DNA from: Villigracilis sp900696595
Lineage (GTDB): Bacteria; Chloroflexota; Anaerolineae; Anaerolineales; Villigracilaceae
DNA: 56,183 nucleotides
Assembly (NCBI GenBank): GCA_030263615.1
Contig: SZPH01000014.1
Span: 1-56,183, forward strand
Reading direction: 5' to 3'
How positions within the stretch are numbered: position 1 is the first letter of the stretch; each line of letters starts with the position of its first letter. Shown here one piece after another: positions 41,087 to 50,338 of the stretch. A model generated the notes under the pieces. That model worked only from the letters and a program-made list of their open reading frames with translations. It was not told the origin of the DNA and ran no database searches. Position numbers and translations under genes: made by a program.

Positions 41087-41914
41087 ATGTCCTTTCTCCT
41101 TGAACCCCTCTCTTACGCCTTCATGCAGCGCGGGATGATCGCCGCTTTACTTGTAGGAATTGTCTGCGCCGTGGTTGGAACCTATGTGGTTTTAAGGGGC
41201 ATGGCGTTCTTTGGGGACGCGCTCGCGCATACCATCCTTCCCGGCATTGCCCTCGGCTACCTCATCAGCGGCGGGGAGCGGGATGTTTTGTTTTGGTGGG
41301 CGTTGGGAACGGCCGTCGCCGCCTCGCTGGGAATCGGCGCCATCAGCCGGAACTCGCAGATCAAAGAAGACACCTCCATTGGCGTGGTGTTTGCCGGAAT
41401 GTTCGCTTTGGGTATCGCCTTGATCTCGACCGTCCGCGACTACGCCGTGGATTTGAGCCACTTCCTCTTCGGAGATATATTGACCGTCACGCCGCACAGC
41501 CTGTGGCTGATCGCGATCTTCGGCGGAATCGTCCTCCTGGCCGTTTTCGCCTTCTATAAGGAATTCACGACAATTTCCTTCGACCCCATCCTCGCCGCCA
41601 CCCTGCGACTCCCGGTCGGACTGCTCAACAATCTTTTTCTCATCCTGGTCGCCGTTACCGTCGCCGTCTCGCTTCAAACCGTCGGCGTGGCGCTGATGGT
41701 CGCCATGCTCGTCACCCCCGCGGCGACGGCATACCTGCTCACCCAGCGCCTCTCGCGGATGATGCTTTTGGCGGCGGTCTTCGCCTCGCTTTCGGGGATC
41801 ATCGGTTTGTATTTATCCTTCCATCTCAACATCGCCTCCGGCGCGGCGATTGTATTGACCGCGACGGTCTTCTTTCTCGCCGCCTTTATATGGAAACGAA
41901 CGCGAAACACATAG
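41087..41914 (+). CDS. Zinc/manganese ABC transporter permease
   Basis: A 275-residue permease of the ABC-3 family with about eight hydrophobic spans. Diagnostic segments: VLRGMAFFGDALAHTILPGI (the conserved GD-A-H motif), SHFLFGDILTVT and AVSLQTVGVALMVAMLVTPAATAYLL. Completes the metal importer with the genes at 39093 and 40081. The start is the ATG at 41087 (MSFLLEPL), which puts the first helix at the usual place. A terminator-like hairpin lies at 41991. Confidence 0.9.
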   Translation: MSFLLEPLSYAFMQRGMIAALLVGIVCAVVGTYVVLRGMAFFGDALAHTILPGIALGYLISGGERDVLFWWALGTAVAASLGIGAISRNSQIKEDTSIGVVFAGMFALGIALISTVRDYAVDLSHFLFGDILTVTPHSLWLIAIFGGIVLLAVFAFYKEFTTISFDPILAATLRLPVGLLNNLFLILVAVTVAVSLQTVGVALMVAMLVTPAATAYLLTQRLSRMMLLAAVFASLSGIIGLYLSFHLNIASGAAIVLTATVFFLAAFIWKRTRNT

Positions 41915-41926
41915 CGCCGTTGTACC

Positions 41927-41942
41927 GCAAACTTTAGTTTGC
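41927..41942. repeat. GCAAACTTTAGTTTGC palindrome, solo copy
   Basis: Preceded by GTACC as in the cluster at 9146-9272. Confidence 0.65.
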
Positions 41943-41990
41943 GCCTGCATACAAGCAGCCTTCTCGAAATTTTAAAACCGTGGAACATGC

Positions 41991-42016
41991 CCGCAGGCTT
42001 GCGCTGCGGTTTTTTG
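41991..42016 (+). terminator. Terminator of the metal importer operon
   Basis: CCGCAG (41991-41996), loop GCTTGCG, CTGCGG (42004-42009), then TTTTTT. It overlaps the promoter region of the next gene, whose TACAAT is at 42018-42023. Confidence 0.7.
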
Positions 42017-42017
42017 T

Positions 42018-42030
42018 TACAATCGCGCCC
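42018..42030 (+). promoter_or_regulatory. -10 box TACAAT, leaderless start of the M1-like gene
   Basis: TACAAT (42018-42023) is seven bases before the ATG at 42031. No ribosome site. Confidence 0.45.
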
Positions 42031-43527
42031 ATGCCGAACCATAAAAAACCTTTTCTCTGTCTGCTTTCATTATTTCTTTTTCTATCCGCCTGCGCTTCAA
42101 ACGCGCCGACAGACGCGCCGCCCACAGAGTCAATCTTCATCACAGCCCCAACCGGCGAAACGCCAGCCCCGGTCGTCGAAACTCCCCCGCCGACGAACAC
42201 GCCGCCCCCCGCATTGGAGCGCGCGAAATACACGCTCGACACGCTCATGGATTACGACGCGCACACCGTCACGGTGGATGAAACCATCCAATACCCCAAC
42301 CTGACCGGCAACCAACTCAACAACCTTGTCCTGGCCGTCACCCCAAATCTCTGGGATGGAAGTTTTATCCTGAACAGCCTTGCGGTGGATGGAGAACCCG
42401 TCTCGAACTTTTCCCTCACCAGCCAGCGGATTGACATCCCCCTCGCCTCGCTCCTCCCCCCAAGCGGAGTCGTCGAACTCAGGCTTAATTTCACGCTGAA
42501 TCTTCCCCTCGCCGAACAGGCAGACCCCAGCGACTCGCGCCCGCGCATTTACGGCTACACCTCGCGGCAAATCAACCTCGTCAACTGGTATCCCTTCGTC
42601 GTCCCCAACATCAACGGCGAATGGATCCTGCGCGACCCCTGGTATTACGGCGAACATCTCGTCTACGACTCCGCGGACTACGCGCTCAACCTCAAATTCG
42701 CAGACCCGGCTTCGGCTCCCATCGTCGCCTCCAGCGGAGTCCCCGAAGCGTTGCCCGATGGCAGTACCCGCTATACGATTGAATCCGCCCGCACATTTGC
42801 CCTCTCCGCCAGCCGCGACTTCCAGACATCCACAACACAAGCCGGCGATGTGACGCTCTCCAGTTACTACTTCTCCTTCAACGAAGCGGGCGGGCAGGGA
42901 GCGTTGCTGGCTTCGGCTCAGGCATTGCAGGTCTTTGGCGCAAAATATGGCGCGTATCCGCATAAAAGCCTCGCCATCGTCATGGGCGACTTCAACGACG
43001 GCATGGAATACTCCGCCTTCTTCTATCTCAGCCGCGATTTTTACAACCTGTACGATGGAACCCCGGCAAACTATTTAACATTCGTCGCCGCGCATGAAAC
43101 CGCGCATCAATGGTGGTTCGAACAGGTCGCCAGCGATCAGGCTCTGCAACCCTGGCTCGACGAATCCCTCTCCACATACAGCGAGCGCGTCTATTACGAA
43201 AACACCTCGCCCGACCTCGTCTCATGGTGGCAATCCTACCGCGTGGACTATTACAAACCCGAAGGCTTTGTGGATATTCCCATTTACGAAGGGCAGGGAT
43301 TCCGCCCCTATACCAACGCCGTTTATTTTCAGGGCGCGACCTTCCTGCACAAAGTCCGCGAGCGCATCGGCGACGAAGCCTTCTTCCGCTTCATGCAGGA
43401 TTATCTGAATCAAGGCCGCGGCAGGATCGTTACCGCAAACGACTTCTTCCGCATCCTGCGCGCCAATGCCGGCTCCACCGACCTCTCCGACCTCGTCAAC
43501 CAATACTTCCGCAGCGTCTATCAATGA
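42031..43527 (+). CDS. M1-type zinc metallopeptidase lipoprotein, first copy
   Basis: A 498-residue lipoprotein (lipobox LSAC) with a PT-rich stalk, an M1-like N-terminal beta domain (~60-260) and a gluzincin catalytic domain. Zinc site: His355, Glu356, His359 (HETAHQWW) and Glu378 in WLDESLSTYSE, the HExxH-x18-E spacing of aminopeptidase N relatives. The exopeptidase GxMEN motif is replaced by GDFNDGMEYSA, so it may not be a true aminopeptidase. It lies just downstream of a metal importer, which may supply zinc. Its stop overlaps the start of the next paralogue by four bases (ATGA). Confidence 0.8.
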   Translation: MPNHKKPFLCLLSLFLFLSACASNAPTDAPPTESIFITAPTGETPAPVVETPPPTNTPPPALERAKYTLDTLMDYDAHTVTVDETIQYPNLTGNQLNNLVLAVTPNLWDGSFILNSLAVDGEPVSNFSLTSQRIDIPLASLLPPSGVVELRLNFTLNLPLAEQADPSDSRPRIYGYTSRQINLVNWYPFVVPNINGEWILRDPWYYGEHLVYDSADYALNLKFADPASAPIVASSGVPEALPDGSTRYTIESARTFALSASRDFQTSTTQAGDVTLSSYYFSFNEAGGQGALLASAQALQVFGAKYGAYPHKSLAIVMGDFNDGMEYSAFFYLSRDFYNLYDGTPANYLTFVAAHETAHQWWFEQVASDQALQPWLDESLSTYSERVYYENTSPDLVSWWQSYRVDYYKPEGFVDIPIYEGQGFRPYTNAVYFQGATFLHKVRERIGDEAFFRFMQDYLNQGRGRIVTANDFFRILRANAGSTDLSDLVNQYFRSVYQ

Positions 43528-45134
43528 TTCGCAAATTGCAAATCTCCAATTACCGATTACTAATTACCTTCTTCCTTCTTTCCTCCCTCCTCCTCTCCTG
43601 CTCCCTGCCATCCTCGCCGCCAACCCCCACCCCACTCCCCTTCGCGGAAATCGTTTTACCCAAACCGCAAACATCCGCATCCGCCACGCCCTTCCAACCC
43701 GCCGCGCAGACGGACACGCCGATTCCGACCTTCACTTCCTCGCCGATTCCAACGCTGACGTTTACTTCAACTGCCCCGCCCACCGCGACGCAAACCCCGC
43801 CTCCCTCCACGCTGACGGTGGATACCGTTCCCCCAGCCTCCGCCACGCCGATTGTTTCCTCGCGCCCCAACTACATCCTCAATGTAACGCTCGACTTTGA
43901 GAACAGGTCGCTTTCCGCCGACGAGACCATCCGCTACTACAACACAACCGGGACGACCCTCTCCGACCTCGTCTTCTCCGTCCAGCCGAATATCCACCCC
44001 GGCGCGTTCACGCTCAACGCCATCGCGCAGGACGGCGTCGCGCTTGGGGCGTACTCATTCAGCGGGCAACGCCTGAGCGTCGCATTGAATCAACCGCTCC
44101 CAAACGGCTCCGCGACCACCATCACGCTCAACTTCCGCCTCAAGATTCCCAAAAAAGGATCGGGCGACGTCTTCGGCTACGACTTCAACCAGATCAACCT
44201 CGTGGACTGGTACCCCTTCATCGTCCCCTATCAGGACGGCTGGGTATTGCACGACCCCATGCCCTGGGGCGAACATCTCGTCTATGATTCCGCCGACATC
44301 GAACTCAATATCAAGACCGATTCGGGCGTGATCCTGGCTGTGGGCGCGTCGCCCGAAGCGAACGGCGCCGACGGCTGGACGCGCTACCGCATGTACGGCG
44401 CGCGCACGCTGGCCGTCTCCGCCAGCGATGAATTTATCGTCAATGAAACGACGCTGGGCAATATCAACATCCGTTCGTATTATTTCAACGGCTATCAAAA
44501 GGGCGGCGACGACATGCTGATCTACGCCAGCGAAGCCCTGCAAACCTACTCGGCGGAATTTGCGCCCTACCCGCATCAAACCCTCGCCATTGTGCAATCC
44601 GACATGGACGACGGGCAGGAGTATGACGGGCTGGTCTTCCTCGCCACCGATTTCTACAGCCAGTACACCGGCTCTGCCAAAAGCAACCTGACGACCATCG
44701 GCGTGCATGAGATCGCGCATCAGTGGTGGTACAGCCTTGTCGGCAACGACCACGCCTTTGAACCCTGGCTGGATGAGGCGCTCGCCACCTATAGCGAACG
44801 CATCTTCTTCGAGAACAACTATCCCGCCAGCATCTCGTGGTGGTGGCAATTCCGCGTCAACTACTTCAAACCGACCGGCTACGTGGACGCGACCATCTAC
44901 GATTACGGCTCCTTCCGCAATTACACCAACGCCGTGTACTTCCGCGGCGCGCTCTTTCTCGACGACATGCGCGAGCAAATGGGCTATGGCAATTTTTCCA
45001 AATTCATCACAGCCTACGCCGCGCGCTACGCCCATCGCCGCGCCTCCACAGCGGAGTTCTTCGCCCTCGCCCGCGAGACCATCAACGTCAACTACGATGG
45101 CTTGATCGCGGACTATTTTTCGAAAGGGTATTGA
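43524..45134 (+). CDS. M1-type zinc metallopeptidase lipoprotein, second copy
   Basis: A 536-residue paralogue of the preceding protein, with lipobox LLSC (Cys26), a longer Ser/Thr/Pro-rich stalk (~30-125), then an M1-like beta domain and the gluzincin domain with His395, Glu396, His399 (HEIAHQWW) and Glu418 (WLDEALATYSE). The GxMEN position reads SDMDDGQEYDG. Residues 2-13 (IRKLQISNYRLL) are encoded by a CAAATTGC/ATTACCGATTAC run resembling the interspersed ATTACG repeats, so the signal peptide start may be repeat-derived. The ATG at 43524 overlaps the upstream TGA; the longer frame upstream is a shadow of the first copy. Confidence 0.8.
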   Translation: MIRKLQISNYRLLITFFLLSSLLLSCSLPSSPPTPTPLPFAEIVLPKPQTSASATPFQPAAQTDTPIPTFTSSPIPTLTFTSTAPPTATQTPPPSTLTVDTVPPASATPIVSSRPNYILNVTLDFENRSLSADETIRYYNTTGTTLSDLVFSVQPNIHPGAFTLNAIAQDGVALGAYSFSGQRLSVALNQPLPNGSATTITLNFRLKIPKKGSGDVFGYDFNQINLVDWYPFIVPYQDGWVLHDPMPWGEHLVYDSADIELNIKTDSGVILAVGASPEANGADGWTRYRMYGARTLAVSASDEFIVNETTLGNINIRSYYFNGYQKGGDDMLIYASEALQTYSAEFAPYPHQTLAIVQSDMDDGQEYDGLVFLATDFYSQYTGSAKSNLTTIGVHEIAHQWWYSLVGNDHAFEPWLDEALATYSERIFFENNYPASISWWWQFRVNYFKPTGYVDATIYDYGSFRNYTNAVYFRGALFLDDMREQMGYGNFSKFITAYAARYAHRRASTAEFFALARETINVNYDGLIADYFSKGY

Positions 45135-45201
45135 CTGTGGAGCGCAACATCTCCCGACGTTGCAACGCGAAAGTCAGGGACTTTCGAGTCCATTTACGAA
45201 A

Positions 45202-45234
45202 AAAAGGCGACCCAACCCGGGGTCGCCTTTTGCG
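45202..45234. terminator. Bidirectional terminator between convergent genes
   Basis: AAAAGGCGACC (45202-45212) pairs with GGTCGCCTTTT (45221-45231) around CAACCCGG. The A-run on one side and T-run on the other serve both the M1 operon and pepF. Confidence 0.85.
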
Positions 45235-45248
45235 TTATTCATCCCTTG

Positions 45249-47111
45249 TTACTTTTTCTTCTTCGCCTTTGAAACCTTCTTGACCGCCTTGCGTTTCGCA
45301 GATTTCCCCTTCCCCTTCACGGATTTCGCATTTCGCTTCACTCCCTCCACCGGCAGTTTCTCCAACTCGCCCACCAGCCTTGCAAGGAAGTCGAAGCCGC
45401 CCTGCCAGAACTTCGCGTCGCGGATGTCCACGCCCGCTTCCTTTAAGATACGCTCAGGAGATTCTGATCCGCCTGCTGAAAGTATTTTCAAATACTTTGG
45501 CTTGAACGATTCGCCCTCCTCCTTGAATTGCTGATACAGGGCGTAGACCAGCAATTGCCCGAAGGCGTAGGCATAGACATAGAACGGGACTTGATAGATG
45601 TGAGGGATGCCGACCCACTCCCATTTGAACTCGTCGCTCAATTCGAGCGAGTCGCCGAATTGTTCCTTGAGGTTGTCGAGGTAGGCTTTGCTCAGATCGT
45701 TCACCGAGGCATTCTTCTGGGTTAATTCGTGCGCGGTCTTTTCAAACAGCGCAAAGTAAGACTGGCGCATGACAGTCGCGTAAGCGTCGTCCATCTGTTT
45801 GAAGAGGATGTCGCGCCGGACCGATTCGTCTTTTTCCTCCGCAAGCAGTTTGTCAATCAGAATCATCTCCGCAAACGTGGAGGCCGTCTCCGCCAGCGGG
45901 AGCGAGGAATGGAAGGTGTAGGCGCTGTGATGTTCCGCCAGCATGGCGTGGATGGCGTGGCCGAGTTCGTGCGCCAGCGTCGCCACCTCGCGGCTGTTGC
46001 CCTGATAGTTCACCATCACAAAGGGAGTTTCCTCCGGCAAAAAGCCCCAGCAGAACGCGCCGCCGCGCTTGCCTTTGCGGATTTCGCTGTCAATGCGGTT
46101 CTGGTCGAAGACGCGCTTCGCCAGGTCCGCCACTTTGGGCGAAAATCCCGCGAACGCATCCAACACCATGTTGACGGCGGTATTCCAGTCGTATTTTTTC
46201 TTCGAGGCGGCGAGCGGCGCGTAAATATCGTAGCGGCGCATCTTCTTCATGCCGAGATGCTTCGCCTTCATCTTGAAGTAACGCTGAAAAACGCCCGTAT
46301 TCCTGCGGGCGACGCCCAGCAGCGCTTCCACGGCTTCGTCCGGCACGTCGTTGCTCAGGTTGCGCGGCGCGATGAAGTTCTTGAACTTGCGCAAGGTGAG
46401 ATTCTCGCTGTGCCAGTCGCGCAAAATGGTCTGATAAATTTGCCCGAGGATGGGACCGTCCGCCGCATAGACTTTGAATTGCGCCTGATAACTTGCGGCG
46501 CGCACGGCGGGGTCTGTGCTGTAACGGTAGGAGAACAACTCCGCCGCCGTCATGTCCTTTTCTTTTCCATTCGCCTTCATCTTGAAGACATAGCGGTTCG
46601 TGATCGAATCGTACAGGTTGCCGAGCGCGTTCACGCCGGTCACGTTCTTAAGGTTGACGATCTTCTCCTCCGCCTCGCTCAGGGTGTGCGGCTTGAAGTT
46701 GCGCATCGCTTCCAGGTAATAGCGGTAATCGCCGGAGGCGTCCATCAACCGTTTTGCATTGGCGTCATCCAGTTCCTTCCACCACAGGCTGAAGAACAGC
46801 GCTCGGTTCTGATTTTCCGCCAGGAACTGCATCACCCTCGCCTGCAAGGCTTGCGATTTCTGATCCTGCGTATCGGCGGTGAACGACAAACCCGCATACG
46901 CCTGCAATTTGCTGGCGATGCGCGTCGTCACTTCGTCGGCTTTCATGATCTGCATGAATTGCTCAGTCGAAATATCCGGCGTGAGTTTGCTCCGCACGCC
47001 TTCGAACGACGCCACCTGCTCCTCGATCATGTCGAAGGCGTTCTGTAACTCCGCGCTCTCGAAGCCGGGGTAAAGTTGGGAAAGATCCCAGGACGAAAGT
47101 TTATACGGCAT
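45249..47111 (-). CDS. pepF: Oligoendopeptidase F (M3 family)
   Basis: Cytoplasmic zinc endopeptidase that degrades short peptides. The 620-residue protein starts WDLSQLYPGFES, the usual M3B start, and has the zinc site His381, Glu382, His385 (LAHELGHAIH) with Glu408 (LPLAETASTFAEM) as third ligand. Nearby motifs GAFCWGFLPEETPFVMVNY and ETASTFAEMILID fit. The C-terminus carries a ~30-residue Lys/Ala-rich tail ending KKVSKAKKKK that is not part of the enzyme fold and may bind nucleic acid or membrane. The ATG is preceded by AAGGAGACAC. Confidence 0.93.
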   Translation of the reverse strand: MPYKLSSWDLSQLYPGFESAELQNAFDMIEEQVASFEGVRSKLTPDISTEQFMQIMKADEVTTRIASKLQAYAGLSFTADTQDQKSQALQARVMQFLAENQNRALFFSLWWKELDDANAKRLMDASGDYRYYLEAMRNFKPHTLSEAEEKIVNLKNVTGVNALGNLYDSITNRYVFKMKANGKEKDMTAAELFSYRYSTDPAVRAASYQAQFKVYAADGPILGQIYQTILRDWHSENLTLRKFKNFIAPRNLSNDVPDEAVEALLGVARRNTGVFQRYFKMKAKHLGMKKMRRYDIYAPLAASKKKYDWNTAVNMVLDAFAGFSPKVADLAKRVFDQNRIDSEIRKGKRGGAFCWGFLPEETPFVMVNYQGNSREVATLAHELGHAIHAMLAEHHSAYTFHSSLPLAETASTFAEMILIDKLLAEEKDESVRRDILFKQMDDAYATVMRQSYFALFEKTAHELTQKNASVNDLSKAYLDNLKEQFGDSLELSDEFKWEWVGIPHIYQVPFYVYAYAFGQLLVYALYQQFKEEGESFKPKYLKILSAGGSESPERILKEAGVDIRDAKFWQGGFDFLARLVGELEKLPVEGVKRNAKSVKGKGKSAKRKAVKKVSKAKKKK

Positions 47112-47131
47112 TGTGTCTCCTTATATTATTC

Positions 47132-47224
47132 CGTCATTGCGAGGGCGCTCTTGTTCTCGCCCGAAGCAATCTCCCGCCCAATTCATGGGATTGCTTCAGG
47201 CGCTCCGCTCCTTCGCAATGACGG
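47132..47224. repeat. CATTGCGAGG-family long hairpin
   Basis: CGTCATTGCGAGGGCGCTC at the left end returns as CTTCGCAATGACG at the right. GAAGCAATCTCCC in the left half pairs with GGGATTGCTTC in the right. It separates the pepF start from the ychF stop. Confidence 0.85.
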
Positions 47225-47228
47225 GGAA

Positions 47229-48287
47229 TTACAAACTCGACCTCACGTGCATGATATCGCCTTCCTTGACGACGTATTCCTTGCCTTCGAGCCGGAACTT
47301 GCCCTTGGCCTTCGCCTCGTTCATCCCGCCCAGGCTGATCAGGTCCTCGTAAGCCACCACCTCCGCCCGGACGAATCCGCGCGAGAGATCGGTGTGAATC
47401 TCCCCCGCGGCCTCCTGAGCCGTCGCCCCGCGATGCGTCACCCATGCCCGCACTTCGTCCTCCCCGACGGTGAAGAAGGTCAATTCCTGCAATAGTTCAT
47501 AAGATAAATTAATCATACGGTTCAAACTGAGTTCCTTGATGCCGTACTCCTCCATGAAAACCGCCGCGTCATCCGGCGGAAGTTGCGATATTTCCATCTC
47601 CAATTTGCACATCAACGCCAGGGAGGGGTGGTCCAGCTTCGCCTCCGGCGCGGAGCCGCCCTCGCCGAGGTTGAAGACGGTCAGCAGGCGTTTACGGGTC
47701 AGCAAACCAAAACTCGACAGTTCCTTTTCCTCTTCGCGCGTAAATTCCAGTTCGCGCAGGGGCCTGTTATCGGATAATGCCTTGTGTAGTTTCTCGAACA
47801 GTTCCGTCTGCCGCGCGTTGACGGTTTTGTCCGTGCCGCCCTTTTTGCGCTCGTCCGTCAGTTTTTCCAGTTTGCGCTCGACAGCGATCAGGTCGTTGAG
47901 CAGAAGTTCGCCCATCATCGCTTCCACATCGCGCAGGGGGGCAATGCTCCCGTTCGGGTGGGCGACGTTATCGTTCTCAAAAGCGCGAACGACAAGGATG
48001 AGCGCGTCCATCTGATTGAGTTGGTTCAGCAGTTGACCGGAGATCCCCGTCTTTGCCGAGCCGCCCTCCAGCCCGGCGATGTCCGCGTAGGTCACTTTGG
48101 AGTAGATTGTTTTACGCGGATTGAACATCTTCGAGAGGGTGTCCACGCGCGGGTCGGGAACGTCCACGACGGCTTGATGCACTTCGATGCGCCCGGCTGA
48201 GGCGGAGGTGGGGGCGTTTCCGCGGGTGAGGGCGTTGAATAGCGTGGTCTTGCCCGATTGCGGCAGTCCGATGATTCCGAGTTTCAT
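47229..48287 (-). CDS. ychF: Obg-family ATPase YchF
   Basis: A 352-residue Obg-type P-loop protein that binds ATP rather than GTP because the usual NKxD is NxxE (FNLGEGG here). Order: P-loop GLPQSGKTTLFN at residues ~7-18, switch region YADIAGLEGG, a coiled-coil insert (~140-210), the NxxE strand and a C-terminal TGS domain (ELTFFTVGEDEVRAWVTHRG, then YVVKEGDIMHVRSS). YchF associates with ribosomes and stress control. The ATG at 48287 gives MKLGIIGLPQSGKT; the upstream in-frame codons would overlap a repeat. Confidence 0.93.
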   Translation of the reverse strand: MKLGIIGLPQSGKTTLFNALTRGNAPTSASAGRIEVHQAVVDVPDPRVDTLSKMFNPRKTIYSKVTYADIAGLEGGSAKTGISGQLLNQLNQMDALILVVRAFENDNVAHPNGSIAPLRDVEAMMGELLLNDLIAVERKLEKLTDERKKGGTDKTVNARQTELFEKLHKALSDNRPLRELEFTREEEKELSSFGLLTRKRLLTVFNLGEGGSAPEAKLDHPSLALMCKLEMEISQLPPDDAAVFMEEYGIKELSLNRMINLSYELLQELTFFTVGEDEVRAWVTHRGATAQEAAGEIHTDLSRGFVRAEVVAYEDLISLGGMNEAKAKGKFRLEGKEYVVKEGDIMHVRSSL

Positions 48288-48301
48288 TATGTCCTTTTGC
48301 C

Positions 48302-48329
48302 GTAACACAGGCCTGCAGGCTTGTGTTAC
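48302..48329. repeat. TAACACAGGCCTGCAGGC inverted repeat
   Basis: GTAACACA pairs with TGTGTTAC around a GGCCTGCAGGCT palindromic centre. It lies between the ychF start and the tRNA promoter and overlaps its -35 region. Confidence 0.6.
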
Positions 48330-48350
48330 AAATCCATTGAGTGGTATACT
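48321..48350 (+). promoter_or_regulatory. tRNA-Leu promoter
   Basis: TTGTGT (48321-48326), 18-base spacer, TATACT (48345-48350), 15 bases before the mature tRNA 5' end. Confidence 0.6.
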
Positions 48351-48365
48351 GTGGGTCGCTCTCGA

Positions 48366-48448
48366 GCCGAAGTGGCGGAATAGGCAGACGCGCACGACTC
48401 AAAATCGTGTTCCCTCCGGGAATGAGGGTTCGATTCCCTCCTTCGGCA
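48366..48448 (+). tRNA. trnL: tRNA-Leu (anticodon CAA)
   Basis: An 83-base class II tRNA. The acceptor stem pairs GCCGAAG with CTTCGGC, discriminator A. The anticodon stem CACGA/TCGTG encloses the loop CTCAAAA, giving anticodon CAA (reads UUG). A long variable arm (TTCCCTCCGGGAA) marks it as leucine type, and the T arm has GGGTTCGATTCCC. The 3' CCA is not encoded. Confidence 0.97.
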
Positions 48449-48483
48449 CAAGCCGCATTATACCTTACGGGATTTCCCGCCCG

Positions 48484-48520
48484 CCAGACATCCTCCCCCT
48501 TGCGGAGGATGTCTGGTTTT
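48484..48520 (+). terminator. Terminator of the tRNA gene
   Basis: CCAGACATCCTCC (48484-48496) pairs perfectly with GGAGGATGTCTGG (48504-48516), followed by TTTT. Confidence 0.9.
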
Positions 48521-48590
48521 CACAAGGCTCGGTCTCGCGCGATTGACCGGCGATCGTAAGCCGGGGGAAATCGCCGCGCCAAACTCACGA

Positions 48591-48602
48591 TATAATCCGC
48601 GC
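48591..48602 (+). promoter_or_regulatory. -10 box TATAAT, leaderless start
   Basis: TATAAT (48591-48596) is six bases before the ATG at 48603. No ribosome site. Confidence 0.55.
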
Positions 48603-49455
<853 letters not shown>

Positions 49456-49536
49456 TTGGTAGTGAAAAGGCGATCCCGAAGGCGGCGTGTTGAGCTTGCC
49501 GAAACAGATGGCATGATCGCAGCGTCATTCATTCCC

Positions 49537-49564
49537 TTGACGGGCGGGGGAATCGTCCTATAAT
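49537..49564 (+). promoter_or_regulatory. Sigma70-type promoter of the TetR/efflux operon
   Basis: TTGACG (49537-49542), 16-base spacer, TATAAT (49559-49564). This is the best promoter match seen in the window. Predicted start of transcription is about 49571, inside the first operator. Confidence 0.75.
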
Positions 49565-49565
49565 G

Positions 49566-49595
49566 TGACCAGTCGGTCATATGACCAGTCAGTCA
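49566..49595 (+). promoter_or_regulatory. Tandem TetR-type operators overlapping the transcription start
   Basis: Two 14-bp sites: TGACCAGTCGGTCA (49566-49579) and TGACCAGTCAGTCA (49582-49595). The first has perfect 5-bp arms; between them lies GGTCATATGACC, a perfect palindrome. They cover the start of transcription and end one base before the TetR ATG, so binding would block both transcription and any leader. Autorepression by the encoded TetR protein is the simplest reading. Confidence 0.7.
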
Positions 49596-49596
49596 C

Positions 49597-50286
49597 ATGC
49601 CGGGAGGCCGCCGCTTGCCCAAACAGACATTCCACAACCTGCCCGAAGAGAAACGCAAAGCCGTCGTCAACGCCGCGATAGACGAGTTTGCCGATTACGG
49701 ATTCGAGTCGGCTTCGATCAACCGCATCGTGGCGAAGGGCGGAATTTCAAAGGGAAGTTTCTATCAATACTTCGAGGACAAACGCGATGTGTTCATGCAC
49801 CTGCTGGCTGTGCTGGAGCAGGAGAAACTGGCGTACTTCAAAGACCGGCGCCCGCCCGCCAATCACATGGACACGTTCCAGTATTTCCGCTGGATGATCA
49901 AGGCGGGCATGGAGTTCAACTCGGCCTACCCGCGCATGACGCAGGCGATCAGCCGCATTTTACTGGTGGAAGGGTTGTATTACGGCAAACTCTTCGGCGA
50001 TTACCACCGGAAGGCGCTCGACGCGCTGAGGATGATGATCAAAGGCGCGATCGCGCGCGGCGAAGTGGACCCCAGCGTGGACGTGGACCTGGCGGTGATG
50101 GTGATGGATACCTGGAGCAACGCCATCTCGACCTACATCCTGAACGAAGGCATGAAGCAGAAGGACATCATGAAGTGGGTGCGCTCGCCGAAGACGCAGG
50201 AGAAGATTGACAAGTTGTTGTATGTGATGGAATACGGATTGCGCAAGACCGAATCGGAATTTGTGAGCCAGACCAGCCAGACCTGA
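49597..50286 (+). CDS. TetR-family transcriptional repressor
   Basis: A 229-residue regulator with an N-terminal TetR HTH (~20-65: KAVVNAAIDEFADYGFESAS, then INRIVAKGGISKGSFYQYF) and a helical ligand domain (from ~75). It begins directly after two operator-like sites and heads an ABC efflux operon, so it probably represses that operon and releases it when a ligand binds. The ATG at 49597 could be replaced by a TTG at 49615, which has GGGAGG upstream; the ATG is preferred because it follows the operator in many such genes. The TGA stop (50284-50286) lies inside the nested palindrome at 50279-50311. Confidence 0.88.
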   Translation: MPGGRRLPKQTFHNLPEEKRKAVVNAAIDEFADYGFESASINRIVAKGGISKGSFYQYFEDKRDVFMHLLAVLEQEKLAYFKDRRPPANHMDTFQYFRWMIKAGMEFNSAYPRMTQAISRILLVEGLYYGKLFGDYHRKALDALRMMIKGAIARGEVDPSVDVDLAVMVMDTWSNAISTYILNEGMKQKDIMKWVRSPKTQEKIDKLLYVMEYGLRKTESEFVSQTSQT

Positions 50287-50311
50287 CAGGTTTCAAAAAC
50301 CTGTCAGGTCT
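50279..50311. repeat. Nested ACCTGACAGGT palindrome, copy in the TetR-FtsX gap
   Basis: AGACCTGACAGGTTT (50279-50293) and AAACCTGTCAGGTCT (50297-50311), perfect 15-bp stem, CAA loop. It supplies the TetR stop codon. Confidence 0.9.
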
Positions 50312-50338
50312 TGGTTGATCCCGGGAAAGGAATTTATC

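Noticed and set aside
43110..43523. N-terminal extension of the second M1 peptidase
   Set aside because: It overlaps the end of the first copy out of frame and is Arg-rich. The ATG at 43524 gives a proper lipoprotein signal.
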